Source of the DNA: Pseudomonas sp. efr-133-TYG-5
Lineage (GTDB): Bacteria; Pseudomonadota; Gammaproteobacteria; Pseudomonadales; Pseudomonadaceae
DNA: 64,000 bases
NCBI RefSeq assembly: GCF_030209175.1
Contig: NZ_JARVSM010000001.1
Span: forward strand, 744,001-808,000
Direction: 5' to 3'
The number at the start of each line of letters is the position of its first letter. Position 1 is the first letter of the stretch. Made by a program: the position numbers and the translations under genes. The notes under the pieces were generated by a model. The model made no database searches. It was not told where the DNA came from and was given only the letters and a program-made list of their open reading frames with translations. Positions 31,155 to 40,185 of the stretch are shown here, piece by piece.

Positions 31155-31206
31155 CTGCATAAACAAAGAGGCCGCATCGATCGATGCGGCCTCTTTGTTT
31201 ATGCAG
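31155..31206. terminator. Perfect 52-base palindromic bidirectional terminator
   Basis: The 26-base arms are exactly complementary and meet without a spacer (centre at 31180/31181). The outer parts include AAACAAAGAGGCC on the left and GGCCTCTTTGTTT on the right, so each strand ends its hairpin with T-rich sequence. It lies between the convergent DUF4142 gene and the small gene at 31210, as a shared terminator should. Confidence 0.85.
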
Positions 31207-31209
31207 CGA

Positions 31210-31479
31210 CTAACCGCCGTCGGTGTCGATGTCGGCGTCGGTGTCATCACCGGGCTGGGCCCGATCCGGCTCGGGCTTGAAGCCGGGGCTGAACTCATTG
31301 TCGTTGTCGGTGTGCTGGTTCTTCTGGTCCACCGCCGGATCGGCACTTTGCGCCTGCTTGCCCTCGCCCTGTTGTTGCGTCGGCGCCGGTTGCCCTGGCA
31401 CCTGCGGGTCAATCGCCGGATCGTTGCGATTGATCGGTTCGGCGGAAGGGTTCTGCTGTTGCGTCGATTGCTCGTTCAT
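31210..31479 (-). CDS. Gln/Asp/Pro-rich disordered hypothetical protein
   Basis: This 89-residue protein (MNEQSTQQQNPSAEPINRND at the start) is low-complexity, rich in Gln, Asp and Pro, and has no cysteine or hydrophobic segment, so it is likely disordered. I chose the ATG at 31477-31479 because GAGGTG lies just upstream; another in-frame ATG at 31494 adds only five residues. Its stop lies next to the long palindrome at 31155-31206. No function can be named. Confidence 0.65.
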   Translation of the reverse strand: MNEQSTQQQNPSAEPINRNDPAIDPQVPGQPAPTQQQGEGKQAQSADPAVDQKNQHTDNDNEFSPGFKPEPDRAQPGDDTDADIDTDGG

Positions 31480-31500
31480 ACGCACCTCATTCATCGAATC

Positions 31501-31527
31501 AAGCCCGACTCAAATGAGCCGGGCCTT
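31501..31527 (-). terminator. Candidate terminator after the uvrA-like gene
   Basis: Imperfect arms AAGCCCGACTCA (31501-31512) and TGAGCCGGGCCTT (31515-31527) can form a stem of about 12 pairs with one bulge and G-T pairing, between the uvrA-like stop and the next minus-strand gene. Ends in TT on the minus strand; moderate support only. Confidence 0.45.
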
Positions 31528-31607
31528 GATGATTCGAAGCCGCGCGATGGGCAATCGTTCAAAAGATCGACGCTGGCCGGGCGATTGTGCGCACTGCCGT
31601 CCTCGCT

Positions 31608-34247
31608 TCAGCGCTGGTTCGACAGCGCGCGGGCCAGGAACGGCGCGGTGCGACTCTTCTTGTTCGCCGCGACTTTCTGCGGCGTGCCAGCCACGACGAT
31701 CCGGCCCCCCTGATCCCCCGCACCAGGGCCGATATCGATCACCCAATCGCTCTGCGCGACCACGCGCATTTCGTGCTCGACGACGATCACCGTGTGCCCT
31801 GCCGTGACCAGCGTGTCCAGTTGTTCGAGGAGGCGATCGACGTCACGCGGATGCAGTCCGGTGGTCGGCTCGTCGAGCACGTACAACGTGGCACCGCGCT
31901 GGTTGCGTTGCAGCTCGGTGGCCAGTTTGATCCGCTGCGCCTCGCCGCCGGACAACTCCGTCGCCGGCTGGCCGAGGCGCAGATAGCCCAGGCCGATATC
32001 GCGCAGCACTTCCAGCGAGCGGTGGATGCCCGCCTGCTCGGCAAACACGCTCACGGCCTCGTCCACGGTCAACTGCAGCACCTGGGCGATGCTCAGCCCC
32101 TGCCAGTGCACGGCGAGCGTGTCCGGGTTGTAACGGGCGCCATGGCAGGTCGGGCACGGCGCATAGACGCTGGGCATGAACAGCAACTCGACGCTGACAA
32201 AACCCTCGCCCTCGCAGGTCGGGCAACGGCCCTTGGCGACGTTGAAGGAAAACTGGCCGGCGTCGTAACCCGCCGCCTGTGCTTCGGGGGTGGCGGCGAA
32301 CAGCTTGCGCACGTTGTCGAACAGCCCGGTGTAGGTCGCCAGGTTGGAACGCGGTGTGCGACCGATGGGTTTCTGATCGACCTGCACCAGGCGTTTGATC
32401 GACTCCAGCCCGGCCACCACCTGACCGCTGCTGACCTGCGGGGTGTCGTCCTCGAGGCTGAGCTCCTGCTCTTGCGCATCGCTGGCCGGGCGGCCCAATT
32501 GCGCGCCGACCAGTTCCAGCAACGCCTGGCTGACCAGGCTCGACTTGCCGGAACCGGAGACACCGGTCACCGAAGTGAAGCAGCCCAGAGGAAACTCGGC
32601 GCTGAGATTATTCAGGTTGTTGCGAGTGATGCCGTCCAGCTTCAACCAGCCTGACGGTTTGCGGGCGACGCGCGTCGGCCGTTGCTGTTCGGCGAACAGA
32701 TAAGCCCGCGTCTGCGACTCGCTGACCGCGGCCAACCCGGCCGGCGGGCCGCTGTACAGTACGCGCCCACCCTGCTCGCCGGCCGCCGGGCCGACATCGA
32801 TCAGCCAGTCGGCGCGGCGCATGGTTTCCAGGTCATGCTCGACGACAAACAAGGTATTGCCGTCAGCCTTCAAACGCTGCAGCGCTTCGAACAACGCCTC
32901 GCCATCGGCCGGATGCAAACCGGCCGAAGGTTCGTCGAGCACATAGATCACGCCGAACAGCTGCGACCCCAACTGTGTAGCCAGGCGTAGGCGCTGCAAC
33001 TCACCGGACGACAGGGTCGGCGTGCTGCGCTCCAGCGCCAGGTAGCCGAGGCCGAGATCGGTCAAGGTGCTGACCCGCTCCAGCAGGTCTTCGGCAATGC
33101 GTTGCGCGGCCAGGCGTTTCTCCAGCGACAGGTTCGGCGTATGCCGCACATCCGGCGCGTTGGCATGGCCGCTGGCGCCGTGGGCGACGCGCTGCTGGCG
33201 GGCCTCGCGGGTCTGCGCGTGGCTGAGGGTTTCGCCGCTTTCATCGGCGTGCTCCAGATACGTCGCGGCGGCCACCGGCTTCAGCACCTCGGCGACTTGC
33301 AGCAGCGGCATCTGCGACAGCTCGCCAATGTCGTAGCCGGCAAAAGTCACCGACAGCGCTTCACGCTTGAGGCGCTTGCCGTCGCACAAGGGGCACGGGC
33401 TGCCGAGCATGAACTGCGAAACACGCTTTTTCATCAGCGCACTTTGCGAGTGGGTGAACGTGTGCAGGATGTAGCGGCGGGCGCCGATGAACGTGCCTTG
33501 ATAGCTCGGCTCCATGTTGCGCTTGAGGGCGACGCGGGTTTCTTCCGGCGTCAGTCCGGCGTACACAGGCACAGTCGGGGTTTCTTCGGTGAAGAGAATC
33601 CAGTCACGCTGTTTTTTCGGCAGTTTGCGCCAGGGGATATCGACGTCGATGCCCATGGTCACGAGGATGTCGCGCAGGTTCTGCCCTTGCCAGGCCAGCG
33701 GCCAGGACGCCACCGCACGCTGGCGGATGGTCAGGTTAGGGTCCGGCACCATCAGCGCTTCGGTCACTTCATACACCCGGCCCAGGCCATGGCATTGCGG
33801 GCAAGCGCCTTGCGGAGTGTTCGGCGAAAAGTCCTCGGCGTAGAGCATCGGTTGCCCTGGCGGATAGCTGCCGGCGCGCGAATAGAGCATGCGGATCAGG
33901 CTCGACAGCGTGGTGACACTGCCCACCGACGAGCGCGTACTCGGTGTACCGCGCTGCTGCTGCAGGGCCACGGCGGGCGGCAGGCCTTCGATGGCGTCGA
34001 CATCCGGCACGCCGACCTGGTCGATCAGCCGCCGGGCATAAGGCGCCACCGATTCGAAATAGCGCCGTTGCGCCTCGGCATACAAGGTCGAAAACGCCAG
34101 CGAGGATTTGCCCGAACCGGATACGCCGGTGAACACCACGAGGGCGTCGCGGGGGATGTCGACGTCGACGTTCTTCAGGTTGTGTTCACGGGCGCCACGC
34201 ACCCGAACCATGCCGGAGGGTGCCTTGGAGATACGCTTGGTAGTCAT
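31608..34247 (-). CDS. Short UvrA-family ABC-type ATPase (UvrA2-like)
   Basis: UvrA scans DNA for damage as a dimer with two ABC ATPase modules per chain. This 879-residue protein has both Walker A motifs (FTGVSGSGKSSLAF near residue 41 and VTGVSGSGKSSLVS in the second half), zinc-ribbon pairs such as CPQCHGLGRV, CPLCDGKR, CPTCEGEG and CPTCHGAR, and signature motifs LSSGELQRLRLA and LSGGEAQRIKLA, followed by DEPSAGLHP and DEPTTGLHP. It is shorter than housekeeping UvrA (about 940 residues), which fits UvrA2-type paralogues that lack the UvrB-binding insert. These are linked to drug or damage tolerance rather than core repair. It stands alone, upstream of the hybrid kinase in map order but separated by 48 bases. 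Confidence 0.85.
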   Translation of the reverse strand: MTTKRISKAPSGMVRVRGAREHNLKNVDVDIPRDALVVFTGVSGSGKSSLAFSTLYAEAQRRYFESVAPYARRLIDQVGVPDVDAIEGLPPAVALQQQRGTPSTRSSVGSVTTLSSLIRMLYSRAGSYPPGQPMLYAEDFSPNTPQGACPQCHGLGRVYEVTEALMVPDPNLTIRQRAVASWPLAWQGQNLRDILVTMGIDVDIPWRKLPKKQRDWILFTEETPTVPVYAGLTPEETRVALKRNMEPSYQGTFIGARRYILHTFTHSQSALMKKRVSQFMLGSPCPLCDGKRLKREALSVTFAGYDIGELSQMPLLQVAEVLKPVAAATYLEHADESGETLSHAQTREARQQRVAHGASGHANAPDVRHTPNLSLEKRLAAQRIAEDLLERVSTLTDLGLGYLALERSTPTLSSGELQRLRLATQLGSQLFGVIYVLDEPSAGLHPADGEALFEALQRLKADGNTLFVVEHDLETMRRADWLIDVGPAAGEQGGRVLYSGPPAGLAAVSESQTRAYLFAEQQRPTRVARKPSGWLKLDGITRNNLNNLSAEFPLGCFTSVTGVSGSGKSSLVSQALLELVGAQLGRPASDAQEQELSLEDDTPQVSSGQVVAGLESIKRLVQVDQKPIGRTPRSNLATYTGLFDNVRKLFAATPEAQAAGYDAGQFSFNVAKGRCPTCEGEGFVSVELLFMPSVYAPCPTCHGARYNPDTLAVHWQGLSIAQVLQLTVDEAVSVFAEQAGIHRSLEVLRDIGLGYLRLGQPATELSGGEAQRIKLATELQRNQRGATLYVLDEPTTGLHPRDVDRLLEQLDTLVTAGHTVIVVEHEMRVVAQSDWVIDIGPGAGDQGGRIVVAGTPQKVAANKKSRTAPFLARALSNQR

Positions 34248-34295
34248 CGGCCTGCCTTGAACGAAAGGTGTGAAATACGTCGCTGCCGGGCGGCC

Positions 34296-36407
34296 TCAGC
34301 CACCCAGCACCGAACGCAACATCTGCAACAGCGCTTCGGGGCTGTAGGGTTTGCCGAGCAAGTGGGTGTCGGGGCTGAGCTGGTGATTGCGCGAAATGAT
34401 GTCGCGGGTATGCCCGGAGGTGAACAGCACGGCCACGGGCGGCACCTGCACTTTGGCCCAGGCCGCCAGGTCGGAACTCTTGATCAGCCCCGGCATGACC
34501 ACGTCGGTGAAGATCATGTCGACTTCCGCACCGTCGAGCAGGATCTGCATGGCGGCATCGCCATTGCCGGCGGTCAGCACGCGATAGCCTTCTTCGCGCA
34601 ACAGCTCGACCGCCGAGGCGCGCACCGCTTCATTGTCCTCGACCACCAGAATGGTCTCGTGGCCACCGCCCAGGCCTTCATCGATAACCGGCGTCTCGTG
34701 GCGCAGTGCGCGCAGGCTGCGCGGGAAATACAGCTGTACCCGCGTACCCTCGCCGATCTGGCTGTCGATCTCGACGTGGCCGCCGCTCTGCTTGACGAAG
34801 CCGAACACCATGCTCAAACCGAGGCCGGTGCCCTGCCCGTCGGCCTTGGTAGTGAAGAACGGTTCGAACACTTGCTCGAGCAGATGGGGAGCGATACCCA
34901 CCCCGCTGTCGCTGACCGAAACCCGCACATAGTCGCCCGGGACGATGCCCTTGCCGGCGCAGAACGAATGGTCGAGGCAGATGTTCTGTGCGCTCAGGCC
35001 GATGGTGCCCTCGCCTTTCATGGCGTCGCGGGCATTGATCGCCAAGTTGAGAATGGCGTTTTCCAATTGATTGCGGTCGACGTTGATGTGCCACGGTTGC
35101 TGCGGCAACTGCACGTCGATCTGAATGGTCTCGCCCAGGGCGCGCTGCAGCAGCTCACCGACCCCCTCGAAAATCTGTCGCGGATCGCACACCGCCGGCG
35201 ACAACGGCTGGCGCCGGGCAAACGCCAGCAGCTGCGACGACAATTTGGCCCCGCGCTCGACCGCCGCCAGCGAGGCGCTGACCCGCCGCTGCACGTTGGC
35301 GTTGTTCGGCTCGTGCCGGGCCAGCAGGTGCAGGTTGCCGGCGATCACTTGCAGCAGGTTGTTGAAGTCGTGGGCGACACCGCCAGTGAGCCCGCCGATG
35401 GCTTCGAGCTTCTGCGACTGGCGTAGTTGCTCTTCAGCAGCCAGTCGCGCATCGACCTCCGCCGCCACGCGCTGCTCGAGGTTGCGGGTGAACTTCAGCA
35501 GGGACTCTTCGGCGATCTTGCGTTCGTGGATATCGATCAGCACGCCGGGGAACCGCAACGCCTCGCCCTGTGCGTCGAACTCGCAGCAGCCACTGGCCAA
35601 CACCCACAGGTAACTGCCATCGGCACGCAGCACGCGATATTCGGCGTTGTACGGCTCACCGGTGCGCACCGCGTGGTCGATCCGCTCCCGCACCCAGGCG
35701 AGGTCATCGGCATGGATGTGCGCCTCGGTGACGTCCAGCGGCAGATTGCTCAGGTCCTGATCGGGCGGGTAGGAAAACGTACGGGCGAAACGCTCGTCCG
35801 CCGACAGCACATTGTTTTTCACGTCCCAGACGAACGAGCCGAGCAAGGCCCCGGCGTTCAGCGCCAGACGCACCCGCTCGTTGTCGGCGCGGTACGCCGC
35901 CTCGGCAGCCTGGCGCCGGCGTTCGGAGTGCACGAATTCAGTGGTTTCGACGACCATGGCCATGACCCCGGCGGGAATCCCGTCGTCGTTGGCCACGGGG
36001 CTGTAATACAGGTCCATCCAGACATCTTCGGGAACACCGTCGCGCAGCAGCACCAATTCCTTGTTGCGGAACGACAAGGTGCCGCCGGCCAGGCAGGTGT
36101 CGACCACATGCCGGTTGAAATCGGCGACCTCCGGCCAGCCCAGTTCCACCGGCGAGCCGAGCAGATACGGATGACGGCCGCCGGCGAACTCCGAATAGGC
36201 ATCGTTGTAGATCATGTAACCGGCCCGGCCCCAGAGCATGACCATCGGCAGTGGCGAGGCCAGCATCAGTTGCACGGCGCTGCACAGGCTGGCCGACCAG
36301 GCCTGGAGCGGGCCCAGGTCAGTCCGGCTCCAGTCGAACGCGCGAATGCGCCCGGCCATCTCGCCTTTCCAGCCGTCGCACCCATGGCTATCGGATAAAA
36401 ACTGCAT
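34296..36407 (-). CDS. PAS-domain hybrid sensor histidine kinase with C-terminal receiver
   Basis: This soluble 703-residue signalling protein has an N-terminal PAS-like region (about 50-150), a second PAS/PAC domain (about 170-290, with ERVRLALNAGALLGSFVWDV), a short coiled coil, a HisKA domain with phosphoacceptor His346 in GGVAHDFNNLL, an HATPase domain (INARDAM, DSGVGI, GTGLGLSM), and a receiver domain with phosphoacceptor Asp635 (MIFTDVVMPG). No transmembrane helix is seen. I used the ATG at 36405-36407 (MQFLSDSHG) as the start; a TTG codon at 36417-36419 four codons earlier is possible. No response regulator is adjacent; the signal is unknown. Confidence 0.9.
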   Translation of the reverse strand: MQFLSDSHGCDGWKGEMAGRIRAFDWSRTDLGPLQAWSASLCSAVQLMLASPLPMVMLWGRAGYMIYNDAYSEFAGGRHPYLLGSPVELGWPEVADFNRHVVDTCLAGGTLSFRNKELVLLRDGVPEDVWMDLYYSPVANDDGIPAGVMAMVVETTEFVHSERRRQAAEAAYRADNERVRLALNAGALLGSFVWDVKNNVLSADERFARTFSYPPDQDLSNLPLDVTEAHIHADDLAWVRERIDHAVRTGEPYNAEYRVLRADGSYLWVLASGCCEFDAQGEALRFPGVLIDIHERKIAEESLLKFTRNLEQRVAAEVDARLAAEEQLRQSQKLEAIGGLTGGVAHDFNNLLQVIAGNLHLLARHEPNNANVQRRVSASLAAVERGAKLSSQLLAFARRQPLSPAVCDPRQIFEGVGELLQRALGETIQIDVQLPQQPWHINVDRNQLENAILNLAINARDAMKGEGTIGLSAQNICLDHSFCAGKGIVPGDYVRVSVSDSGVGIAPHLLEQVFEPFFTTKADGQGTGLGLSMVFGFVKQSGGHVEIDSQIGEGTRVQLYFPRSLRALRHETPVIDEGLGGGHETILVVEDNEAVRASAVELLREEGYRVLTAGNGDAAMQILLDGAEVDMIFTDVVMPGLIKSSDLAAWAKVQVPPVAVLFTSGHTRDIISRNHQLSPDTHLLGKPYSPEALLQMLRSVLGG

Positions 36408-36539
36408 CGACTCGCTCAATGTCCTGTGGTGTGTGACCGATCATTGACAACGCCCAGTGACGCCGCACCCGTCTGTTTCGAGCCCGGGCGGCGCCAATGG
36501 TTTCATTTGAGGTATAGCCGATTTCGCTCTCGGCCAGGC

Positions 36540-37229
36540 TCAGACTTCGATCAAATGTTTGAGCGGATGGTAGCCAGTTTTCAGCTGGGCGGCGACGTCG
36601 AGAATGGCCTTTTCGATGCCGTTGAGGTGCATGCAGGTCAGCTCGATGGCAGCGTTCTGGTTGCCCGCCTCGATGTACTCGATCAAGCGCAGGTGCTCAT
36701 CGTCACGGCAGGCCTGGTGGCTGTCGTCATCCAGCGCGGCAGCGTACAGCGACGCGCGGGAAATCAGTTTCTGGAACCAGTCGAGCAATACCGGGTTGTT
36801 CAGGCTGCGTGCCAGTTTGATGTGGAATTCACCGAGCAGGTGAATCAGCCGTTCGTGGTCGCCCGCCGCATGGGCTTCATCCTCCAGCAACAGGTGATCG
36901 CGCAGGTCCTGCATCGCGGCGCTGTCCTTGCGCCGGCACAGTTCGGTGACGATGCCGATCTCGATCAGCCGCCGGGTCTCGAACAGCGAGCGGATTTCTT
37001 CATCACTGGGCAACGACACCGACGCACCTTTATTGGGCTCGGTGGTGACCAGGCCGTCCGCCTCCAATTGCTTGAGCGCAGCGCGAACCGACGTGCGGCT
37101 GACGTTGAACAATTCCGCCAGCGACGCCTCGCCCAGCTTCATCCCCGGTCGCAGCGAACGCTTGCTGATCGCCTCGTAAACCCCTTGGTAGACGCGGTCG
37201 ACCGTGGTCTCCAGTTTCTTTTCGGTCAT
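36540..37229 (-). CDS. GntR-family regulator with FCD effector domain
   Basis: The 229-residue protein has an N-terminal winged helix (LGEASLAELFNVSRTSVRAA, then LKQLEADGLVTTEPNKGASV) and an all-helical FCD ligand-binding domain with the conserved His/Asp-rich core (EFHIKLARSLNNPVLLDWF). Proteins of this class bind carboxylic acids or small metabolites and usually control the neighbouring catabolic genes. It is divergent from the ABC/amidohydrolase operon over a 151-base gap that includes a palindromic site at 37349-37360, so it is the likely regulator of that cluster. Confidence 0.9.
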   Translation of the reverse strand: MTEKKLETTVDRVYQGVYEAISKRSLRPGMKLGEASLAELFNVSRTSVRAALKQLEADGLVTTEPNKGASVSLPSDEEIRSLFETRRLIEIGIVTELCRRKDSAAMQDLRDHLLLEDEAHAAGDHERLIHLLGEFHIKLARSLNNPVLLDWFQKLISRASLYAAALDDDSHQACRDDEHLRLIEYIEAGNQNAAIELTCMHLNGIEKAILDVAAQLKTGYHPLKHLIEV

Positions 37230-37348
37230 GCAAAAGCTCCTTCAGTGCGGGCAACGCGGCCCTGGCGACTGCCGCGACGACAGTGCAGCCAGGAAAAAGG
37301 GGGTTGCACGCGCAGATTAATCCGGGTATTTCTAAATTGCATTCAGAT

Positions 37349-37360
37349 ATTGCATACAAT
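37349..37360. promoter_or_regulatory. Candidate GntR operator ATTG-CATA-CAAT
   Basis: The palindrome ATTGCATACAAT lies in the divergent gap between the GntR gene and the ABC operon, 20 bases before the ATG at 37381; a related half-site AATTGCATT lies at 37335-37343. FCD-type GntR proteins bind short palindromes of this form (TTGTATACAA-like). This is by sequence resemblance and position only. Confidence 0.5.
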
Positions 37361-37380
37361 AATTAGAGGATTGCACCATT

Positions 37381-38466
37381 ATGGGTCAACCAATAGCAAT
37401 TGAAGTGCGTAACGTTTCCAAACGCTACTCTGATGATCCTGGCCTCGCGCCGGCCCTCGACAACGTCTCGGTCAACATTGCCGACAACGAATTCTTCACC
37501 CTGCTCGGCCCGTCCGGCTGCGGCAAGACCACCCTGCTGCGCACCATCGCCGGATTCGAACAGGTCAGCGAAGGCGAAATCCGCCTGGCCGGTGAAACGG
37601 TCAATCACCTGCCGCCATTCAAGCGCCGGGTCAACACGGTGTTCCAGAGTTACGCACTGTTTCCGCATATGAGTGTGGCGCAGAATATCGCCTTCGGCCT
37701 CGAGATGCAGGGTCTTGAGCGCAAGGTCATTCCCGCACGGGTCGACGAGATGCTGGCGCTGGTGCAGATGGCCCACCTGGCCGGGCGCAAACCGGCGGAA
37801 CTCTCCGGCGGCCAGCAGCAACGCGTGGCGCTGGCCCGGGCCCTGGCGCCGAAGCCGAAGGTGCTGTTGCTGGATGAACCGCTGTCGGCGCTGGACCTGA
37901 AGCTGCGCAAGGAAATGCAGGTCGAACTCAAGCGCGTGCAGCAGGAAGCCGGGATCACTTTCATCTTCGTCACCCACGATCAGGAAGAAGCCCTGACCCT
38001 GTCCGATCGTATCGCCGTGATGTCCGCCGGCAAGATCCTGCAGATCGGCACCCCGACCGACATCTACGAGCACCCGCAACATCGCTTCGTCGCCCAGTTC
38101 ATCGGCGACATCAACTTTCTCCCCGGCCAGCTCAAGCGCGATCTGCACAATCAGAACATCTTCGTGCCCCATGGCATGCCGGTGGAAATTCCCTGCCAGC
38201 CGCAGGGGATCGACGGCAGCAGCGTGCAACTGGCGTTTCGCCCGGAGCGTTCACAACTGGTCGATGCCAGCCAGCCGCATCACCTGCGCGGGGTGATCGA
38301 GGCGGTGCTGTATGTCGGCACCGCGACGCTCTATCAGTGCCGCCTGAACAACGACATCAAAGTCATGCTGCGTGAAAACAACGAAGGCCTGAACCGCGCA
38401 CGCGCCGTGGGCGAGCGCGTCGCGGTGCATCTGCCGCCGCAGGCCTGCCTGCTGATGGAGGCCTGA
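37381..38466 (+). CDS. Polyamine-type ABC transporter ATPase (PotA-like)
   Basis: The 361-residue ATPase has Walker A (GPSGCGKTTLL), the ABC signature (LSGGQQQRVALARAL) and Walker B (VLLLDEPLSALDL), plus a C-terminal TOBE domain (about 280-355), as in PotA. It energises the permeases encoded next to it. It is the first gene of a run that continues with only a one-base gap to the first permease. A ribosome-binding site AGAGGA precedes the ATG. The substrate cannot be named from the ATPase alone; see the binding protein at 40186. Confidence 0.93.
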   Translation: MGQPIAIEVRNVSKRYSDDPGLAPALDNVSVNIADNEFFTLLGPSGCGKTTLLRTIAGFEQVSEGEIRLAGETVNHLPPFKRRVNTVFQSYALFPHMSVAQNIAFGLEMQGLERKVIPARVDEMLALVQMAHLAGRKPAELSGGQQQRVALARALAPKPKVLLLDEPLSALDLKLRKEMQVELKRVQQEAGITFIFVTHDQEEALTLSDRIAVMSAGKILQIGTPTDIYEHPQHRFVAQFIGDINFLPGQLKRDLHNQNIFVPHGMPVEIPCQPQGIDGSSVQLAFRPERSQLVDASQPHHLRGVIEAVLYVGTATLYQCRLNNDIKVMLRENNEGLNRARAVGERVAVHLPPQACLLMEA

Positions 38467-38467
38467 G

Positions 38468-39385
38468 ATGAGCGTCAGCAGCACTTCCCCGTCCCTCAAC
38501 CGCGCGCTGTTGCTCAGCCCGGTGGTCTTGACCCTGCTTGCCTTGATCGCCATTCCGCTGGGGATCATGGGCTACATCAGCCTGCTGCCGCGCAACACCT
38601 ACGGTGGCGTCGACTGGCAGGCGCAATGGCAACTGCAGAGTTACGTGCAGCTGTTTTTCCAGGAAGGCTTCGACGGCGAACTGGAACTGAACTGGGTCTA
38701 CGCCCAGGCGCTGCTGCGCTCGGTGCTGCAGGCCGGCGGCACCACGCTGCTGTGTTTCCTGTTCGGCTTCCCGGTGGCGCTGTGGATGTCGAGCCTGACG
38801 CCGCGCCGGCGCAACCTGATGGTGTTGCTGATCACCATCCCGTTCTGGACCAACCTGCTGATCCGCAACTACGCGTGGCTGATCATCCTGCGCGAACAGG
38901 GCTGGGTCGCCCAGAGCCTCAACGCACTGTTTCCCAGTGCGGGCGGCATCACCCTGCTCTACAACGACTTTGCGGTCAGCGTCGGCCTGGTCTACAGCTT
39001 CCTGCCGTTCATGATTCTGCCGATCTATTCGACCCTGGAAAAACTCGACTGGCGCCTGGTGGAAGCCGCTTATGACCTCGGTGCCAACCGCTGGCACGCG
39101 CTGCGGCGGATCATCCTGCCGCTGTCGATGCCGGGGGTGATTGCCGGTGCCCTGCTGGTGTTCGTGCCGAGCCTCGGCGCCTTCATCACTCCGGCGATCC
39201 TCGGCGGCGGCAAGACGCTGATGATCGGCAACCTGATCCAGCAGCAGTTCGGCACGGCGCGCAACTGGCCGCTGGGCAGTTCGCTGTCGTTCCTGTTGCT
39301 CGGCATCCTGTTGCTGTCGCTGGTGCTCTACGCCCTGTATAGCCGCAGCGCGGCAAAAACCCTCAACCGGGGAGCCAAGGCATGA
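38468..39385 (+). CDS. ABC transporter permease, PotB-like
   Basis: This 305-residue inner-membrane protein has about six membrane helices and the binding-protein-dependent transport (EAA) segment EAAYDLGANRWHALRRIILPL near residue 200, which contacts the ATPase. It lies one base after the ATPase stop and overlaps the second permease by four bases (ATGA at 39382-39385). Its family is that of PotB-type permeases. Confidence 0.92.
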   Translation: MSVSSTSPSLNRALLLSPVVLTLLALIAIPLGIMGYISLLPRNTYGGVDWQAQWQLQSYVQLFFQEGFDGELELNWVYAQALLRSVLQAGGTTLLCFLFGFPVALWMSSLTPRRRNLMVLLITIPFWTNLLIRNYAWLIILREQGWVAQSLNALFPSAGGITLLYNDFAVSVGLVYSFLPFMILPIYSTLEKLDWRLVEAAYDLGANRWHALRRIILPLSMPGVIAGALLVFVPSLGAFITPAILGGGKTLMIGNLIQQQFGTARNWPLGSSLSFLLLGILLLSLVLYALYSRSAAKTLNRGAKA

Positions 39386-40170
39386 TCTCTCTGCACCTGA
39401 AAAAACTCCCCGCGACCCGCGAAGTCAGCCTGCTGATCCTCGCCTACCTGTACCTGCCGATCCTGGTATTGATCGTCTACAGCTTCAACGCCAACCGTTC
39501 GGCGACGGTGTGGACCGAGTTCTCGTTCGCCTGGTACGGGCGAATCCTCGCCAACCCGTCGATCCAGACCGCCGCGCTGAATTCGCTCATCGTCGCCAGC
39601 ATCGCCACGGTGTGCGCCACGGCGATTGCCCTGCTCGCGGCGCTGGCGACTTACCGGCCGTTCTACGGGCAGAAAATGATCGAGGGCGGGATCAACCTGC
39701 CGCTGATCCTGCCGGAAATCGTCACCGCCGTGGCGACGCTGCTGCTGTTCATGGCGCTGGGGATCAAGCTCGGGTTGCTGACGGTGATCGTGGCGCACAT
39801 CGGTTTCTGCATTCCGTTCGCCTACCTGCCGATCCGGGCGCGACTCAACGACCTGGACAAGAGTCTGCTGGAAGCGGCCAACGACCTCTATGCCAATCCC
39901 TGGCAGGTGCTTCGGCGCGTGACGCTGCCGCTGCTGTGGCCGGCCGTGCTGTCCGGTTCGGTGCTGGCGTTCGTGGTCAGCCTCGACGATTTCATCATGA
40001 CGTTCTTCGTCGCCGGCCCCGGTTCGACCACGTTGCCGGTGTACATCTTCTCGGCGATCAAGGCCGGCGTGACGCCGGAGATCAATGCGATCTCGACGCT
40101 GATGCTGGTGATTTCCATCGTCCTGGTGGTCCTGGCCTTCTGGCTCGGCCAACGCGGTAAACAACAATAA
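39382..40170 (+). CDS. ABC transporter permease, PotC-like
   Basis: This 262-residue second permease has about six helices and the EAA motif (EAANDLYANPWQVLRRVTLPL near residue 175). It is translationally coupled to the first permease by a four-base overlap and is followed 15 bases later by the substrate-binding gene, as in complete polyamine transporters. Confidence 0.92.
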   Translation: MISLHLKKLPATREVSLLILAYLYLPILVLIVYSFNANRSATVWTEFSFAWYGRILANPSIQTAALNSLIVASIATVCATAIALLAALATYRPFYGQKMIEGGINLPLILPEIVTAVATLLLFMALGIKLGLLTVIVAHIGFCIPFAYLPIRARLNDLDKSLLEAANDLYANPWQVLRRVTLPLLWPAVLSGSVLAFVVSLDDFIMTFFVAGPGSTTLPVYIFSAIKAGVTPEINAISTLMLVISIVLVVLAFWLGQRGKQQ

Positions 40171-40185
40171 ACCTGGAGCGCTGCC

